A stretch of 64,000 bases of DNA, taken from contig NZ_AXAZ01000027.1 in NCBI RefSeq assembly GCF_000473065.1, positions 25,028 through 89,027 of the forward strand. The letters are read 5' to 3'. Of this stretch, positions 1 through 7,680 are shown in pieces. Origin of the DNA: Bradyrhizobium sp. WSM1743 (GTDB lineage Bacteria; Pseudomonadota; Alphaproteobacteria; Rhizobiales; Xanthobacteraceae). The notes beneath the pieces were generated by a model. It made no database searches. It saw only the letters and a list, made by a program, of their open reading frames with translations, and was not told where the DNA came from. Position 1 is the stretch's first letter, and each line of letters begins with the position of its first letter. Both the position numbers and the translations under genes were made by a program.

Positions 1-402
1 CACTTCAAATCCTTCAACGACAATTTCGGCCATGGCGTCGGCGACCAGGTGCTGCGCCTGATGGCCAAGGTGCTGCGCGAAAAGGTTCGCGCGCAGGATC
101 TGCCGGCCCGCTATGGCGGCGAGGAGCTGATCGCGGTGCTGCCGGACGCCGATCTCGCCACTTGCGCCGGGATCGCCGAACGCATCAGGCGCGCGATCGC
201 CGAGTGCACGATCACGCGCCGCTCCACCGGCGAGATCCTGCCCAACATCAGCGTGTCGATCGGCGTGGCGCAGTACCGGGCCGGCGAGGCGATCGCCGAT
301 CTGATCGACCGTTGCGACCGCGCGCTCTATCTCGCCAAGGGCGGCGGCCGCAATCGCGTGGTGACCGAGATCGAGCTCGAGCGGGCCGGGGCTGCGGGCT
401 AG
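1..402 (+). CDS. Diguanylate cyclase (GGDEF), C-terminal part, cut by window start
   Basis: The reading frame is open from the first base, so only the last 133 codons are present. They cover most of a GGDEF domain, which makes cyclic di-GMP from two GTP. The active-site signature is RYGGEEL, an accepted GGEEF-type variant. Upstream is the nucleotide-binding stretch HFKSFNDNFGH. RAQD, just before the signature, fits the RxxD inhibitory site, so product feedback is likely. A C-terminal RALYLAKGGGRN block is typical of the fold. The missing N-terminus would hold any sensor or receiver domain, so PleD-like architecture cannot be judged. Palindromic repeat DNA follows the stop. Confidence 0.88.
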   Translation, partial: HFKSFNDNFGHGVGDQVLRLMAKVLREKVRAQDLPARYGGEELIAVLPDADLATCAGIAERIRRAIAECTITRRSTGEILPNISVSIGVAQYRAGEAIADLIDRCDRALYLAKGGGRNRVVTEIELERAGAAG

Positions 403-420
403 CCGCCGGTGAAGGTGCAC

Positions 421-600
421 TCCCTCTCCCGCTTGCTTGCGGGAGAGGGTCGGGGAGAGGGTGTTTCCACCATGGGACAATCCCCAAGAGGAGAAAGCCC
501 TCACCCGGCGCTTCGCCATAGCCGAGGCTTTGCCTCGGCGTCTCTTGAAATGACGGCCGCCGAAGGCGGCCTATGCCTCTCCGGCAAGCGGGAGAGGTGA
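421..600. repeat. Palindromic intergenic repeat, family A (copy 1)
   Basis: The element opens with a CTCTCCCGC...GCGGGAGAGGG hairpin and closes with CTCTCCGGCAAGCGGGAGAGG. The middle carries the phrase GGGACAATCCCC and a CCCTCACCCGGCGC segment. Closely similar elements lie near 11.6 kb and 43.5 kb. It sits between two convergent genes and has no coding sense. Confidence 0.8.
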
Positions 601-641
601 GCGGGCCCGCGGCAACCGATTCAACCGAGGACGATGCCGCT

Positions 642-2345
642 TTAGGCGCTCGCCACCATCATCATCTCGGCCGTGCCGGCCGCGATCGCATGCACGCCGT
701 GCTCGACGACGTTGTTGCGGCCACGATGCTTGGCGGCGTAGAGCGCGGCGTCGGCGGCTTCGATCAGGTCGCCGGGACGCAAGGACTCGTTCGGTTTTGT
801 CGCGGCGACGCCGATCGAGACCGTGACGATCATGTGGTTCGAGGTGATGTGCGGCAGGCAGAGTTTCAGCACGGCCGCGCGCACCTGCTCGCCGATTTCA
901 ACGGCACGCGTCACGTCGGTGTTCGGCAGCAGCAGGCAGAACTCCTCGCCGCCATAGCGCGCCGCAAAGCCCATCGTGTCGGCGGCGATGCCTGACAGCG
1001 ATTCGCCGAGCTGCGTCAGGCAGGAATCGCCTTCGAGATGGCCGTAGGTATCGTTGAACAGCTTGAAATGGTCGACATCGATCATCAGAAGCGCGAGCTC
1101 GCTGCCATATTGCTGCGCGCGCATCCACTCGAAGTCGAGCCGGCTCTGGAAACCGCGACGATTGGCGAGACCGGACAGCATATCGATCGAAGCCATCACC
1201 GTCAGGCGGTCGTTGCTCGCGATCAGCTCGCGCTCGCGCTGGCTCAGCTGCGCAGCCATCGCGTTGAATGCGCGGGCCAGAGGCACGAACTCGGCCGGCA
1301 GCCGATTGCGTGCCGCGCGGGCCGACAGGTCGCCCTCGCCGAGACGCTTGGCCATGTCGGCGAGCATCTCGATCGGCTTGATCACCAATTTCTCGGCGGC
1401 GATCAGCGCGCCGAGCAGGACGAACATGAGGACGAAAGCGAGCTGCAGATATGCCGTGCGGATGTCGCGGCTGACCGCTGCGGACACCTTGTCTTCGTCG
1501 ATGCTGGCAATCAGGCGAGCATTGGTGCCGGCGATGCGGATATAGCTGACCGCGCGGCGGGAGCCGTCGGCGGCGAGGAAAGACAGTGACCCCTCATCCT
1601 GATCGGACCGCAGCGCCTTGTCGGCGATCGCGGACATCAGCGGCATGTTGTCGAGGGGACGGCCGACAGCACTGTGCTGATCGGCCGGGGCCGCCAGCAC
1701 GGTGCCCGCGCTGTCGACCAGCACCGCGGTGATGCCGGCGCGACCGCCCAGATTGCTCATGACCTTCGACATCCAGTCGAGATTGACGGTGGCGAGCACG
1801 ACAGCATCGGGTACCCCGCTGAAGGCGGAGACCGGATAAACCGCCATCACCGTCGGCGACGGCACCGGCCGCGACATGATGAAGTCGCTCAGGATGAAGC
1901 GGCCGGTTTCCTGTGCCTGCTGGAAGTACGGCCGGTCGCTGAGATCGAGGCCGACATACATGTTGTTGGTGGCGCATTGGATGCGCCCGTCCTGGCCGGC
2001 GATCAGAAGCGTGCGGATCCAGGGAAGGCTCGATGGCAGACTTGCGCGCAGCACGTCGCAGCTCTTGCTGATGCCGCCGGCGGAAGCGCGGATGAAGGCC
2101 TCCGATTTCAGGATGGTCTCGACCGACGAGATCACCTCACGCTGCGCATCGGCGCTGTGCCTTGCCACCGTGGTGAATTCGGCCGCAGCTTGCGCGATCT
2201 GCCGCGCGCGCGTGTTTTCGAGCGAACGGATGCGCTCGAGCATCAAGGGCGTCACAAGAATCACCGCGAGCAACGCAAGCCGCGCCCGGATTCCGAGAAC
2301 CTGCTTGAGTTTCGCTCGTTTGCGGTTGAGACTGACGCTTGCCAT
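642..2345 (-). CDS. Membrane-bound diguanylate cyclase: periplasmic sensor, HAMP, GGDEF
   Basis: 567 residues. A first membrane helix (about residues 20-37) is followed by a roughly 260-residue extracytoplasmic region. That region resembles a dCACHE/PAS-like sensor, with the phrase YVGLDLSDRPYFQQA typical of this class. A second helix (about 300-320) leads into a HAMP segment (KPIEMLADMAKRLGEGDLS) and a C-terminal GGDEF domain with RYGGEEF. No RxxD inhibitory site stands at the usual place before the signature, unlike the partial cyclase at the window start. It probably converts an external ligand signal into cyclic di-GMP. The ligand cannot be inferred. It is divergent from the yggS-like gene, with about 110 bp between. 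Confidence 0.9.
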   Translation of the reverse strand: MASVSLNRKRAKLKQVLGIRARLALLAVILVTPLMLERIRSLENTRARQIAQAAAEFTTVARHSADAQREVISSVETILKSEAFIRASAGGISKSCDVLRASLPSSLPWIRTLLIAGQDGRIQCATNNMYVGLDLSDRPYFQQAQETGRFILSDFIMSRPVPSPTVMAVYPVSAFSGVPDAVVLATVNLDWMSKVMSNLGGRAGITAVLVDSAGTVLAAPADQHSAVGRPLDNMPLMSAIADKALRSDQDEGSLSFLAADGSRRAVSYIRIAGTNARLIASIDEDKVSAAVSRDIRTAYLQLAFVLMFVLLGALIAAEKLVIKPIEMLADMAKRLGEGDLSARAARNRLPAEFVPLARAFNAMAAQLSQRERELIASNDRLTVMASIDMLSGLANRRGFQSRLDFEWMRAQQYGSELALLMIDVDHFKLFNDTYGHLEGDSCLTQLGESLSGIAADTMGFAARYGGEEFCLLLPNTDVTRAVEIGEQVRAAVLKLCLPHITSNHMIVTVSIGVAATKPNESLRPGDLIEAADAALYAAKHRGRNNVVEHGVHAIAAGTAEMMMVASA

Positions 2346-2454
2346 CTTCGCTACCCACCCCGTGGCTCAAGGTAAAACGAAGGGTTCAAAAACTGTTTCT
2401 TGAACTCGGTAAAATTGGACTTACCTCCGTCCCGATCACGGACAATCAAACGTC

Positions 2455-3144
2455 ATGACAGAAGAAAGCGCCGCGCCGGTAACCGGCCATTCACCACACG
2501 CACTCGCTTCGGTCGAAGCCGAGATTGCACGCGCCTGCAAGGATGCGCAGCGCGACCGCGCCTCCGTGACGCTGATCGCGGTGTCCAAGACTTTCGCGCC
2601 CGATGCAATTACCCCGGTTATCGCCGCCGGACAGCGCGTATTCGGCGAGAATCGGGTGCAGGAGGCCAAAGGCAAATGGCCGGCGTTAACGTCTGTTTAC
2701 CCCGATATCGCGCTGCATCTGATCGGGCCGCTGCAATCCAACAAGGCGAAAGAGGCGGTCGCGCTGTTCGACGCCATCCATTCGGTCGACCGCCCGAGCA
2801 TTTGCCAAGCGTTAGCCAAGGAAATCGAATCCCAGAACAAGCACCCGCAGCTCTTCGTCCAGATCAACACCGGCGAGGAACCGCAGAAGGCCGGCGTCGC
2901 GCCCGGCGAGGCCGACGCCTTCCTCGCGAGCTGCCGCGACACTTATGGGCTGACGATCTCGGGACTGATGTGCATCCCGCCGGTCGACGAACCGCCGGCG
3001 GCGCACTTCGCGCTTACCGCCAAGATCGCCGCGCGCAACGGCTTGAAGAATCTCTCGATGGGCATGAGCGCCGATTTCGCCACAGCGATCATGCTAGGTG
3101 CCACCCATGTGCGCGTGGGCAGCGCGATCTTCGGGCACAGGTAG
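2455..3144 (+). CDS. YggS/PROSC family pyridoxal-phosphate homeostasis protein
   Basis: 229 residues, the usual length for YggS (PLPBP). This is a single-domain PLP-binding TIM barrel without known enzyme activity that buffers free pyridoxal phosphate and affects amino-acid pools. The Schiff-base lysine is in VTLIAVSKTF. Further family marks are FGENRVQEA, LIGPLQSNK, QINTGEEPQKAG and the C-terminal phosphate-binding LSMGMSADFATAI with RVGSAIFG. The start follows a gap shared with the divergent diguanylate cyclase. The assignment is firm; the physiological role is from family knowledge only. Confidence 0.93.
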   Translation: MTEESAAPVTGHSPHALASVEAEIARACKDAQRDRASVTLIAVSKTFAPDAITPVIAAGQRVFGENRVQEAKGKWPALTSVYPDIALHLIGPLQSNKAKEAVALFDAIHSVDRPSICQALAKEIESQNKHPQLFVQINTGEEPQKAGVAPGEADAFLASCRDTYGLTISGLMCIPPVDEPPAAHFALTAKIAARNGLKNLSMGMSADFATAIMLGATHVRVGSAIFGHR

Positions 3145-3190
3145 GAAGGTCGTACCCGACAACGGAGCACGTGCATCGTCGGCGCTCACT

Positions 3191-3331
3191 CTCGTGTCCC
3201 GGACAAGCCGCAACGCTCGAGCGTTGCGGCGCAGAGCCGGGACCCAGGGCAACGCGGGACAGTGCGACGGACTGGGCCCCGGCTCTGCAGCGCACCGCTG
3301 AAGAAGCGCTGCGCTGCGTCCGGGGCACGAG
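3191..3331. repeat. Palindromic intergenic repeat, family C (copy 1)
   Basis: The element begins CTCGTGTCCCGGACAAG and ends GTCCGGGGCACGAG, giving long imperfect inverted ends. Inside are GCCGGGACCC and GGCTCTGCAGCGCACCGCT. A near copy with the same internal phrase lies at about 51.1 kb, and a diverged one at about 6.7 kb. Confidence 0.75.
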
Positions 3332-3375
3332 CGCGAAGCGTGGCGCTCGCAATGACAGCGGCGTGCGAGCCGCGC

Positions 3376-3643
3376 CTACGCGAACCCCACCGATACCTTC
3401 CCAAGCACGCCAAAATCCGCGGCAAGATGATCGCCGGCCTGGATCGGCGGTGGTCACGACCTCCCCTGCCCGCAAGGTGACGCAAAGCCCGCGCAACTCA
3501 TTGGCAGGCCAGGCGAGCGCAACACAGGGATCGCCGAGCGCATTCTTGCCGTGGGCCGATGTAGCGCTCGCCGCGCAGCGCGATCTGCGGCCGTTCTTCG
3601 ACGAGATCGATCGCGCGGCGGCGATCTGATCCTTGTCGAGCAT
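3376..3643 (-). pseudogene. Relic of a 2-keto-4-pentenoate hydratase-like gene
   Basis: Minus-strand frames hold broken pieces of a hydratase of the MhpD/2-oxopent-4-enoate family. A start-like MLDKDQIAAA is followed, after apparent loss of most of the body, by NALGDPCVALAWPANEL and VTLRAGEVVTT. The reading then shifts frame and resumes as AGDHLAADFGVLGKVSVGFA followed by a stop. That last piece matches the C-terminal end expected of the family. Intact members are about 250-270 residues; here only about 80 codons survive in two frames. The first 80 or so bases between the N-terminal scrap and the conserved block do not fit the family. No function is expected. Confidence 0.7.
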
Positions 3644-3649
3644 GTACCC

Positions 3650-4219
3650 TCACCCGATGATGATTCTTGTTCGCGGCCCCAAGCGCCGCAGCAATTGCAG
3701 CATCGCAGATTTCGTCATGGAGACGCAGCCGGCGGTCGGGCCGAAATTGTCGCGGGCGAGGTGCAGGAACACCGCGCTGCCGCGGCCGGCGATGCGTGGT
3801 CGCGTGTTGTGGTCGATCTCGATGATGAAGTCGTAGAGATGATCGGTGCGCTTGAGCCGGTCACCGCCCTGCCCCTCGCCGAGCCGGATGCTCTGGTTGT
3901 AATGACGGTCCTGTGGATCCTCGCACCAGGCGTCCGCGCCGGTGATCATCCGGGACGGCAAGAAAGTCTGGGGGCGGCTGTGCCGGTCGGCCCGCCACCA
4001 CAACCGCCTGGGACGGAAGCTGCCCCTGGGGGTGCCGCCGTCGCCTTCGCGCTTGTTGGCCAGAATGCCGCCCCGCCCCAGCGCAACCGGGATGGTCAGC
4101 GCTCCGGCCGTCAGCCAACCCCGGCATGGATTACCGGCAGCAGGCTTAACACGGATCGCGGCGAGCGGCCTGGCGCTTCGATTCCCGGCGTAACCAACTG
4201 AAGCTGCTTTATTTTTCAT
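3650..4219 (-). CDS. L,D-transpeptidase catalytic-domain protein (YkuD/COG3786 type)
   Basis: About 189 residues from the second methionine; a start 24 bases earlier is possible and neither has a clear ribosome site. The family trims or cross-links peptidoglycan through a cysteine nucleophile. The active-site region reads FLHLARDNFGPTAGCVSM, giving the expected His...Cys spacing of the YkuD fold. An earlier GDGGTPRGSFRPRR segment is typical of the short alphaproteobacterial branch. No signal peptide is evident, so export or a cytoplasmic role is uncertain. It faces away from the response regulator gene across about 200 bp. Confidence 0.8.
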   Translation of the reverse strand: MKNKAASVGYAGNRSARPLAAIRVKPAAGNPCRGWLTAGALTIPVALGRGGILANKREGDGGTPRGSFRPRRLWWRADRHSRPQTFLPSRMITGADAWCEDPQDRHYNQSIRLGEGQGGDRLKRTDHLYDFIIEIDHNTRPRIAGRGSAVFLHLARDNFGPTAGCVSMTKSAMLQLLRRLGPRTRIIIG

Positions 4220-4421
4220 GTGAACGTGCAATGTCGGATTCATTACAGGACATTCATCAAAACGCCCTGCTAATCTGAGTTAGAGTGCTTCTGGCTTGTG
4301 AATCGGTAACAGCCCACTACTTCAACACGAACAACAATAATAACGGCGACCCTAAACTTCCCCTCGCGGCTGGGTGCGGCATGGATGCGCGCCGAGCCGG
4401 ACCCTAAAAGGATGACCTCCC

Positions 4422-5108
4422 ATGCCCAACGCCCGCAAGATCCTGATCGTGGATGACGATACCGATCTGCGCGACACGCTGGTGGAGCAATTATCGCTAC
4501 ACGAAGAATTCGAAGCCTCCGCCGTCGACACCGGCGCCAAGGGCGCGAGCGCCGCCAAGGCCAACTCTCCCGATCTGGTTCTGATGGATGTCGGCCTGCC
4601 CGACACCGACGGGCGCGAGGTGGTCCGCTCCTTGCGCAAGGGCGGCTTCAAGGCCCCGATCATCATGCTGACCGGGCACGACACCGATTCCGACACGATC
4701 CTGGGCCTGGAATCCGGCGCCAACGACTATGTGGCAAAGCCCTTCCGCTTCGCCGTTCTGCTGGCCCGCATCCGCGCCCAGCTCCGCCAGCACGAAGCCA
4801 GCGAGGACGCGGTGTTCTCGGTCGGCCCCTACTCCTTCCGTCCCGGCTCGAAGATGCTGACCGCGGCCAATGCGCGCAAGGTCCGCCTCACCGAGAAGGA
4901 AACCGCCATCCTCCGCTTCCTCTACCGCGCCGGCCAGATGCCGGTGTCGCGCGAGACCCTGCTCCAGGAGGTCTGGGGCTATAATTCCGGCGTCACCACC
5001 CACACGCTGGAAACCCACATCTATCGCCTTCGCCAGAAGATCGAGAAGGACGCGGCTAACCCGGAAATCCTGGTCACGGAAGCCGGTGGCTACAAGCTGG
5101 TGCCGTGA
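4422..5108 (+). CDS. OmpR/PhoB-family response regulator
   Basis: 228 residues in two domains. The receiver domain (about 5-118) has the acidic pair in IVDDDTD, the phospho-acceptor Asp56 in LVLMDVGLP and the lysine of DYVAKPF. The C-terminal winged helix (about 130-228) ends in HIYRLRQKIE and EAGGYKLVP, the usual DNA-recognition and wing elements. It should bind DNA as a phosphorylation-driven dimer. No histidine kinase is adjacent, so it is an orphan here. Only 58 bp separate it from a cyclic-nucleotide-binding protein on the same strand, so co-transcription is likely. Target genes are unknown. Confidence 0.92.
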   Translation: MPNARKILIVDDDTDLRDTLVEQLSLHEEFEASAVDTGAKGASAAKANSPDLVLMDVGLPDTDGREVVRSLRKGGFKAPIIMLTGHDTDSDTILGLESGANDYVAKPFRFAVLLARIRAQLRQHEASEDAVFSVGPYSFRPGSKMLTAANARKVRLTEKETAILRFLYRAGQMPVSRETLLQEVWGYNSGVTTHTLETHIYRLRQKIEKDAANPEILVTEAGGYKLVP

Positions 5109-5166
5109 TACGCTTCGTCGGCGTGCGAATCGTTTTAGATCGCGTGCCCTCGAGCCTCGGACCTGA

Positions 5167-5610
5167 ATGTCAATCGACGACGACGTAGCGCTTCTCGAGC
5201 GTGTCCCGACACTGCGCCTGTTGGGAGACGCCTCGTTGCGCATGCTGGCGATCGGCTCCGAGCAGCGAGACTTCGTCCGCGGCGACGTCCTGTTCAATCT
5301 CGGCGACGACGCCGATGCGGGCTTCGTGGTCCAGCGCGGCGCCTTCAGGGTCGAGGACGGCGCCGGCGCCGAGATGATCGCCGGCCCCGGCGCGCTGATC
5401 GGCGAGCTCGCGCTGGTGGTGCCGATGAAGCGGCCGTCGAGTGCGATCGCGCTGGAGCATTCCTCCGTCATCCGCGTCGCGCGCAGCCTGTTCCAGCGCG
5501 TGCTCGAAAGCGATCCCGCCGCCGCCGTCCGCCTGCGCGACGAATTCGCGGTGCGCTCCAGCCAGATCGCCAGCGATATATTGATGGCCGGCGCGAAGCT
5601 GACGTCGTGA
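5167..5610 (+). CDS. Stand-alone cyclic nucleotide-binding domain protein
   Basis: 147 residues, essentially one CRP-type beta-barrel domain. Visible features are the early helix (LLERVPTLRLLGDASLRML), the barrel stretch VLFNLGDDADAGFVVQRG, and GPGALIGELALVVPMKRPSSAIAL, the place of the phosphate-binding cassette. That cassette shows GELAL followed by KRPSSA, close to the canonical GExAL...RxA pattern. No helix-turn-helix follows, so it is not a transcription factor by itself. It could modulate a partner, perhaps the neighbouring regulator. That partnership is inferred from adjacency only. Confidence 0.8.
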   Translation: MSIDDDVALLERVPTLRLLGDASLRMLAIGSEQRDFVRGDVLFNLGDDADAGFVVQRGAFRVEDGAGAEMIAGPGALIGELALVVPMKRPSSAIALEHSSVIRVARSLFQRVLESDPAAAVRLRDEFAVRSSQIASDILMAGAKLTS

Positions 5611-5620
5611 GCTCCTCCGC

Positions 5621-5747
5621 TCGTCATTCCAGGGCGCGACGAAGTCGCGAACCCGGAATCCATTCATCCACTGACTCTGCCGCTCAATGGATTCTCAGGT
5701 GCGCAATTGCGCACCATAGTTCGCGCTACGCGCGCCCCGGAATGACC
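5621..5747. repeat. Palindromic intergenic repeat, family B (copy 1)
   Basis: Left end CGTCATTCCAGGGCGCG, then GAACCCGGAATCCATT; right end GCGCCCCGGAATGACCG. A nested GGTGCGCAATTGCGCACC palindrome sits inside. The element lies between convergent genes. Related copies are near 18.3, 29.1, 34.6 and 38.0 kb. Confidence 0.8.
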
Positions 5748-5754
5748 GTGGGAC

Positions 5755-6570
5755 CTACACCTCCAGCGTCACCGTGACAGGCACGTGGTCGGACGGCCGC
5801 TCCCAGCTGCGTGCATCGCGAAGAATCTTGAAATCGCTGACCGTGTCCTTCAGCGCGCGCGAGACCCAGATGTGATCGAGCCTGCGGCCGCGATCGCCAA
5901 CGGTCCAGTCGGCGGAGCGGTAGCTCCACCACGTGTAGACCTTCTCCGACATCGCGATGCGCTCGCGCGCGACGTCGACCCATTCGCCGGCGGCGAGCGC
6001 CGCCTTCAGCTTCTCGGTTTCGACGGGCGTGTGCGACACCACTTTCAGCAGCTGCTTGTGCGACCAGACGTCGTTCTCGTGCGGGGCGACGTTGAGATCG
6101 CCGACCAGGATGTGGCGGTCCTCACCGCGCGGATGCAGCGGCTCGCACGCCGTCATCTCGTCGAGGAAGCGCAGCTTGTGGTCGAACTTTTCGTTCTGCG
6201 CGGGATCGGGAATGTCGCCGCCCGCGGGCACGTAGAAATTATGCAGCACCAGTGGCCTTGCGATGCCCGCCTTCTCGCCGAACGACACCGAGATGTGGCG
6301 TGAATCGATCTTGTCGCAGAAGGTGCGGATGTCCTTCGATTCGAACGGAATCTTCGAGACGATGGCGACGCCGTGATAGCCCTTCTGCCCGTTCAGCGCG
6401 ACGTGCTCGTAGCCGAGCCGCTTGAAACGCTTCAACGGAAAGGCGTCGTCGATGCACTTGGTTTCCTGCAGGCACAGCACCTCCGGCCGCGCACTCTTGA
6501 GAAACTTCGCGACCAGGTCGATGCGCAGCCGCACCGAATTGATGTTCCAGGTTGTCAGGGAAAGACGCAT
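5755..6570 (-). CDS. xthA: Exodeoxyribonuclease III
   Basis: 271 residues, normal length for ExoIII/ExoA, the Mg-dependent AP endonuclease and 3'-5' exonuclease of base-excision repair. Motifs run in order: TWNINSVRLR at the N-terminus, CLQETKCIDDAFP with the metal-binding Glu, HNFYVPAGGDIPD, LVGDLNVAPHENDVW, RRLDHIWVS, and SDHVPVTVTL with the catalytic Asp-His pair. It is the last gene of the leftward ftsK-lolA-xthA run, although about 200 bp of repeat DNA separates it from lolA, so it may have its own promoter. Confidence 0.97.
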   Translation of the reverse strand: MRLSLTTWNINSVRLRIDLVAKFLKSARPEVLCLQETKCIDDAFPLKRFKRLGYEHVALNGQKGYHGVAIVSKIPFESKDIRTFCDKIDSRHISVSFGEKAGIARPLVLHNFYVPAGGDIPDPAQNEKFDHKLRFLDEMTACEPLHPRGEDRHILVGDLNVAPHENDVWSHKQLLKVVSHTPVETEKLKAALAAGEWVDVARERIAMSEKVYTWWSYRSADWTVGDRGRRLDHIWVSRALKDTVSDFKILRDARSWERPSDHVPVTVTLEV

Positions 6571-6595
6571 GGGAATTGCGTCTTAGCAAGCTCTC

Positions 6596-6632
6596 GTAGG
6601 GTGGGCAAAGGCGCAAAGCGCCGTGCCCACCG
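6596..6632. repeat. Short palindromic repeat, family E
   Basis: The phrase GGTGGGC...GCCC ACC forms a hairpin: GGGTGGGCA on the left pairs with TGCCCACC on the right around AAGGCGCAAAGCGCCG, itself a small inverted repeat. Only one copy was noticed in the window. Confidence 0.6.
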
Positions 6633-6660
6633 CCTTTTGGATTGACCAAGACCAGCATGA

Positions 6661-6770
6661 TCTCGTGCCCCGGACGCTGCGCGGCACGAAGTGACGCGCT
6701 GGAGAGCCGGGCCCCATCTTGCGGCATTCTGGGTCCCGGCGCTGCGCTGCGCTTGTCCGGGCCACGAGAG
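6661..6770. repeat. Palindromic intergenic repeat, family C (copy 2)
   Basis: Begins CTCGTGCCCCGGACGC and ends GTCCGGGCCACGAG. Internally it carries GAGCCGGGCCCCAT and TGGGTCCCGGC. It is inserted between lolA and xthA, two genes otherwise read in the same direction. Confidence 0.7.
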
Positions 6771-6773
6771 CGT

Positions 6774-7586
6774 TCAACCCGGCGACTGGCCGTAGTTCGT
6801 GAAATCGATCTTGAACATGCTAGGGTCGAGCCTCTTGCTCGAATCCAGATTGTAGACCGCGATCGTGGTGTCGTAGCCCTGCGGGTCGGTGACGGTCCAC
6901 TGCTTGAGCTGGCCGTCCTTGGCGCCGAACATCAGCAAGAGACGGCTGGTGCCGACCAGGGCCTGCTTCTCCTCGATGGTGACGCTGACATAGACGTCGT
7001 CGGCCGAGACGTTGACGACGTTGGTGTCCTTCATCAGGTCGATGCGATCGGACAGCAGGAAGCGCAGCGGCGTCTGCGACAGCGGATAGACGTCCTGGGT
7101 CGCGAGCTTGCGGTCGCGCACCACCAGCGAGGATCCGTCCGCGATGATGTCGATCGGGCTCGGCGCGTCATATTCGAAGCGCACCTTGCCGGGCTTCTGG
7201 ATGTAGAAATCGCCCTGCGTCTTGCTGCCGTCGGGGCCGACCTGGACGAAATTCCCGACCAATGTCTGAAGCGACGACAGATAGGCGCTGACCTTGGCGG
7301 CCTGCGCTTTCTGGTTGGCGTCGAAGGTCTGGAAGATGCTGCTCGGCACGTTGCGCCGCGGATCCGGGATCACCGGATTCGGCGGCGTCTGCGTCGCGCC
7401 GGTGACGGCCGGTCCACCGCCGGCTGGAGCGCTATCGCGGCCCTTCGGCGCAGGCTTCGGCACCGGCACGCTCTGCGCGAGCGACGCACCAGTCACCATC
7501 GCGGCGGTGACGAGAAGCACGCCGGCCACGCGCGCGCTTCGCGCGGCAACAATGGCAGCGAATTGAATGTCCGGATGTCTGATCAA
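6774..7586 (-). CDS. lolA: Outer-membrane lipoprotein carrier protein LolA
   Basis: 270 residues. LolA shuttles lipoproteins across the periplasm from LolCDE to the outer membrane. The protein starts at TTG with AGGA about 7 bases upstream. It carries a signal peptide (hydrophobic VAGVLLVTAAMVTGASLAQS, about residues 20-39), then a proline-rich linker, then the LolA barrel from about residue 90. The barrel shows TLVGNFVQVGPDG, GDFYIQKPGKVRFEYDAPSP and WTVTDPQGYDTTIAVYNL. The linker makes it longer than enterobacterial LolA (about 200), which is usual in rhizobia. It follows ftsK in the same direction. Confidence 0.93.
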   Translation of the reverse strand: MIRHPDIQFAAIVAARSARVAGVLLVTAAMVTGASLAQSVPVPKPAPKGRDSAPAGGGPAVTGATQTPPNPVIPDPRRNVPSSIFQTFDANQKAQAAKVSAYLSSLQTLVGNFVQVGPDGSKTQGDFYIQKPGKVRFEYDAPSPIDIIADGSSLVVRDRKLATQDVYPLSQTPLRFLLSDRIDLMKDTNVVNVSADDVYVSVTIEEKQALVGTSRLLLMFGAKDGQLKQWTVTDPQGYDTTIAVYNLDSSKRLDPSMFKIDFTNYGQSPG

Positions 7587-7680
7587 CGCGTCGTCCTGTA
7601 TGGCTAGGCGCCTTTTAGCGTGATTTCGGGCAAAAGCAGATATCGATTTTGCGTGAAATTATGTTCAGAGGCTCCTCGCC

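Noticed and set aside
573..995. Open frame of 140 codons on the plus strand opposite the membrane diguanylate cyclase.
   Set aside because: It is a shadow of the cyclase on the other strand, with His/Arg-rich composition and no family resemblance.
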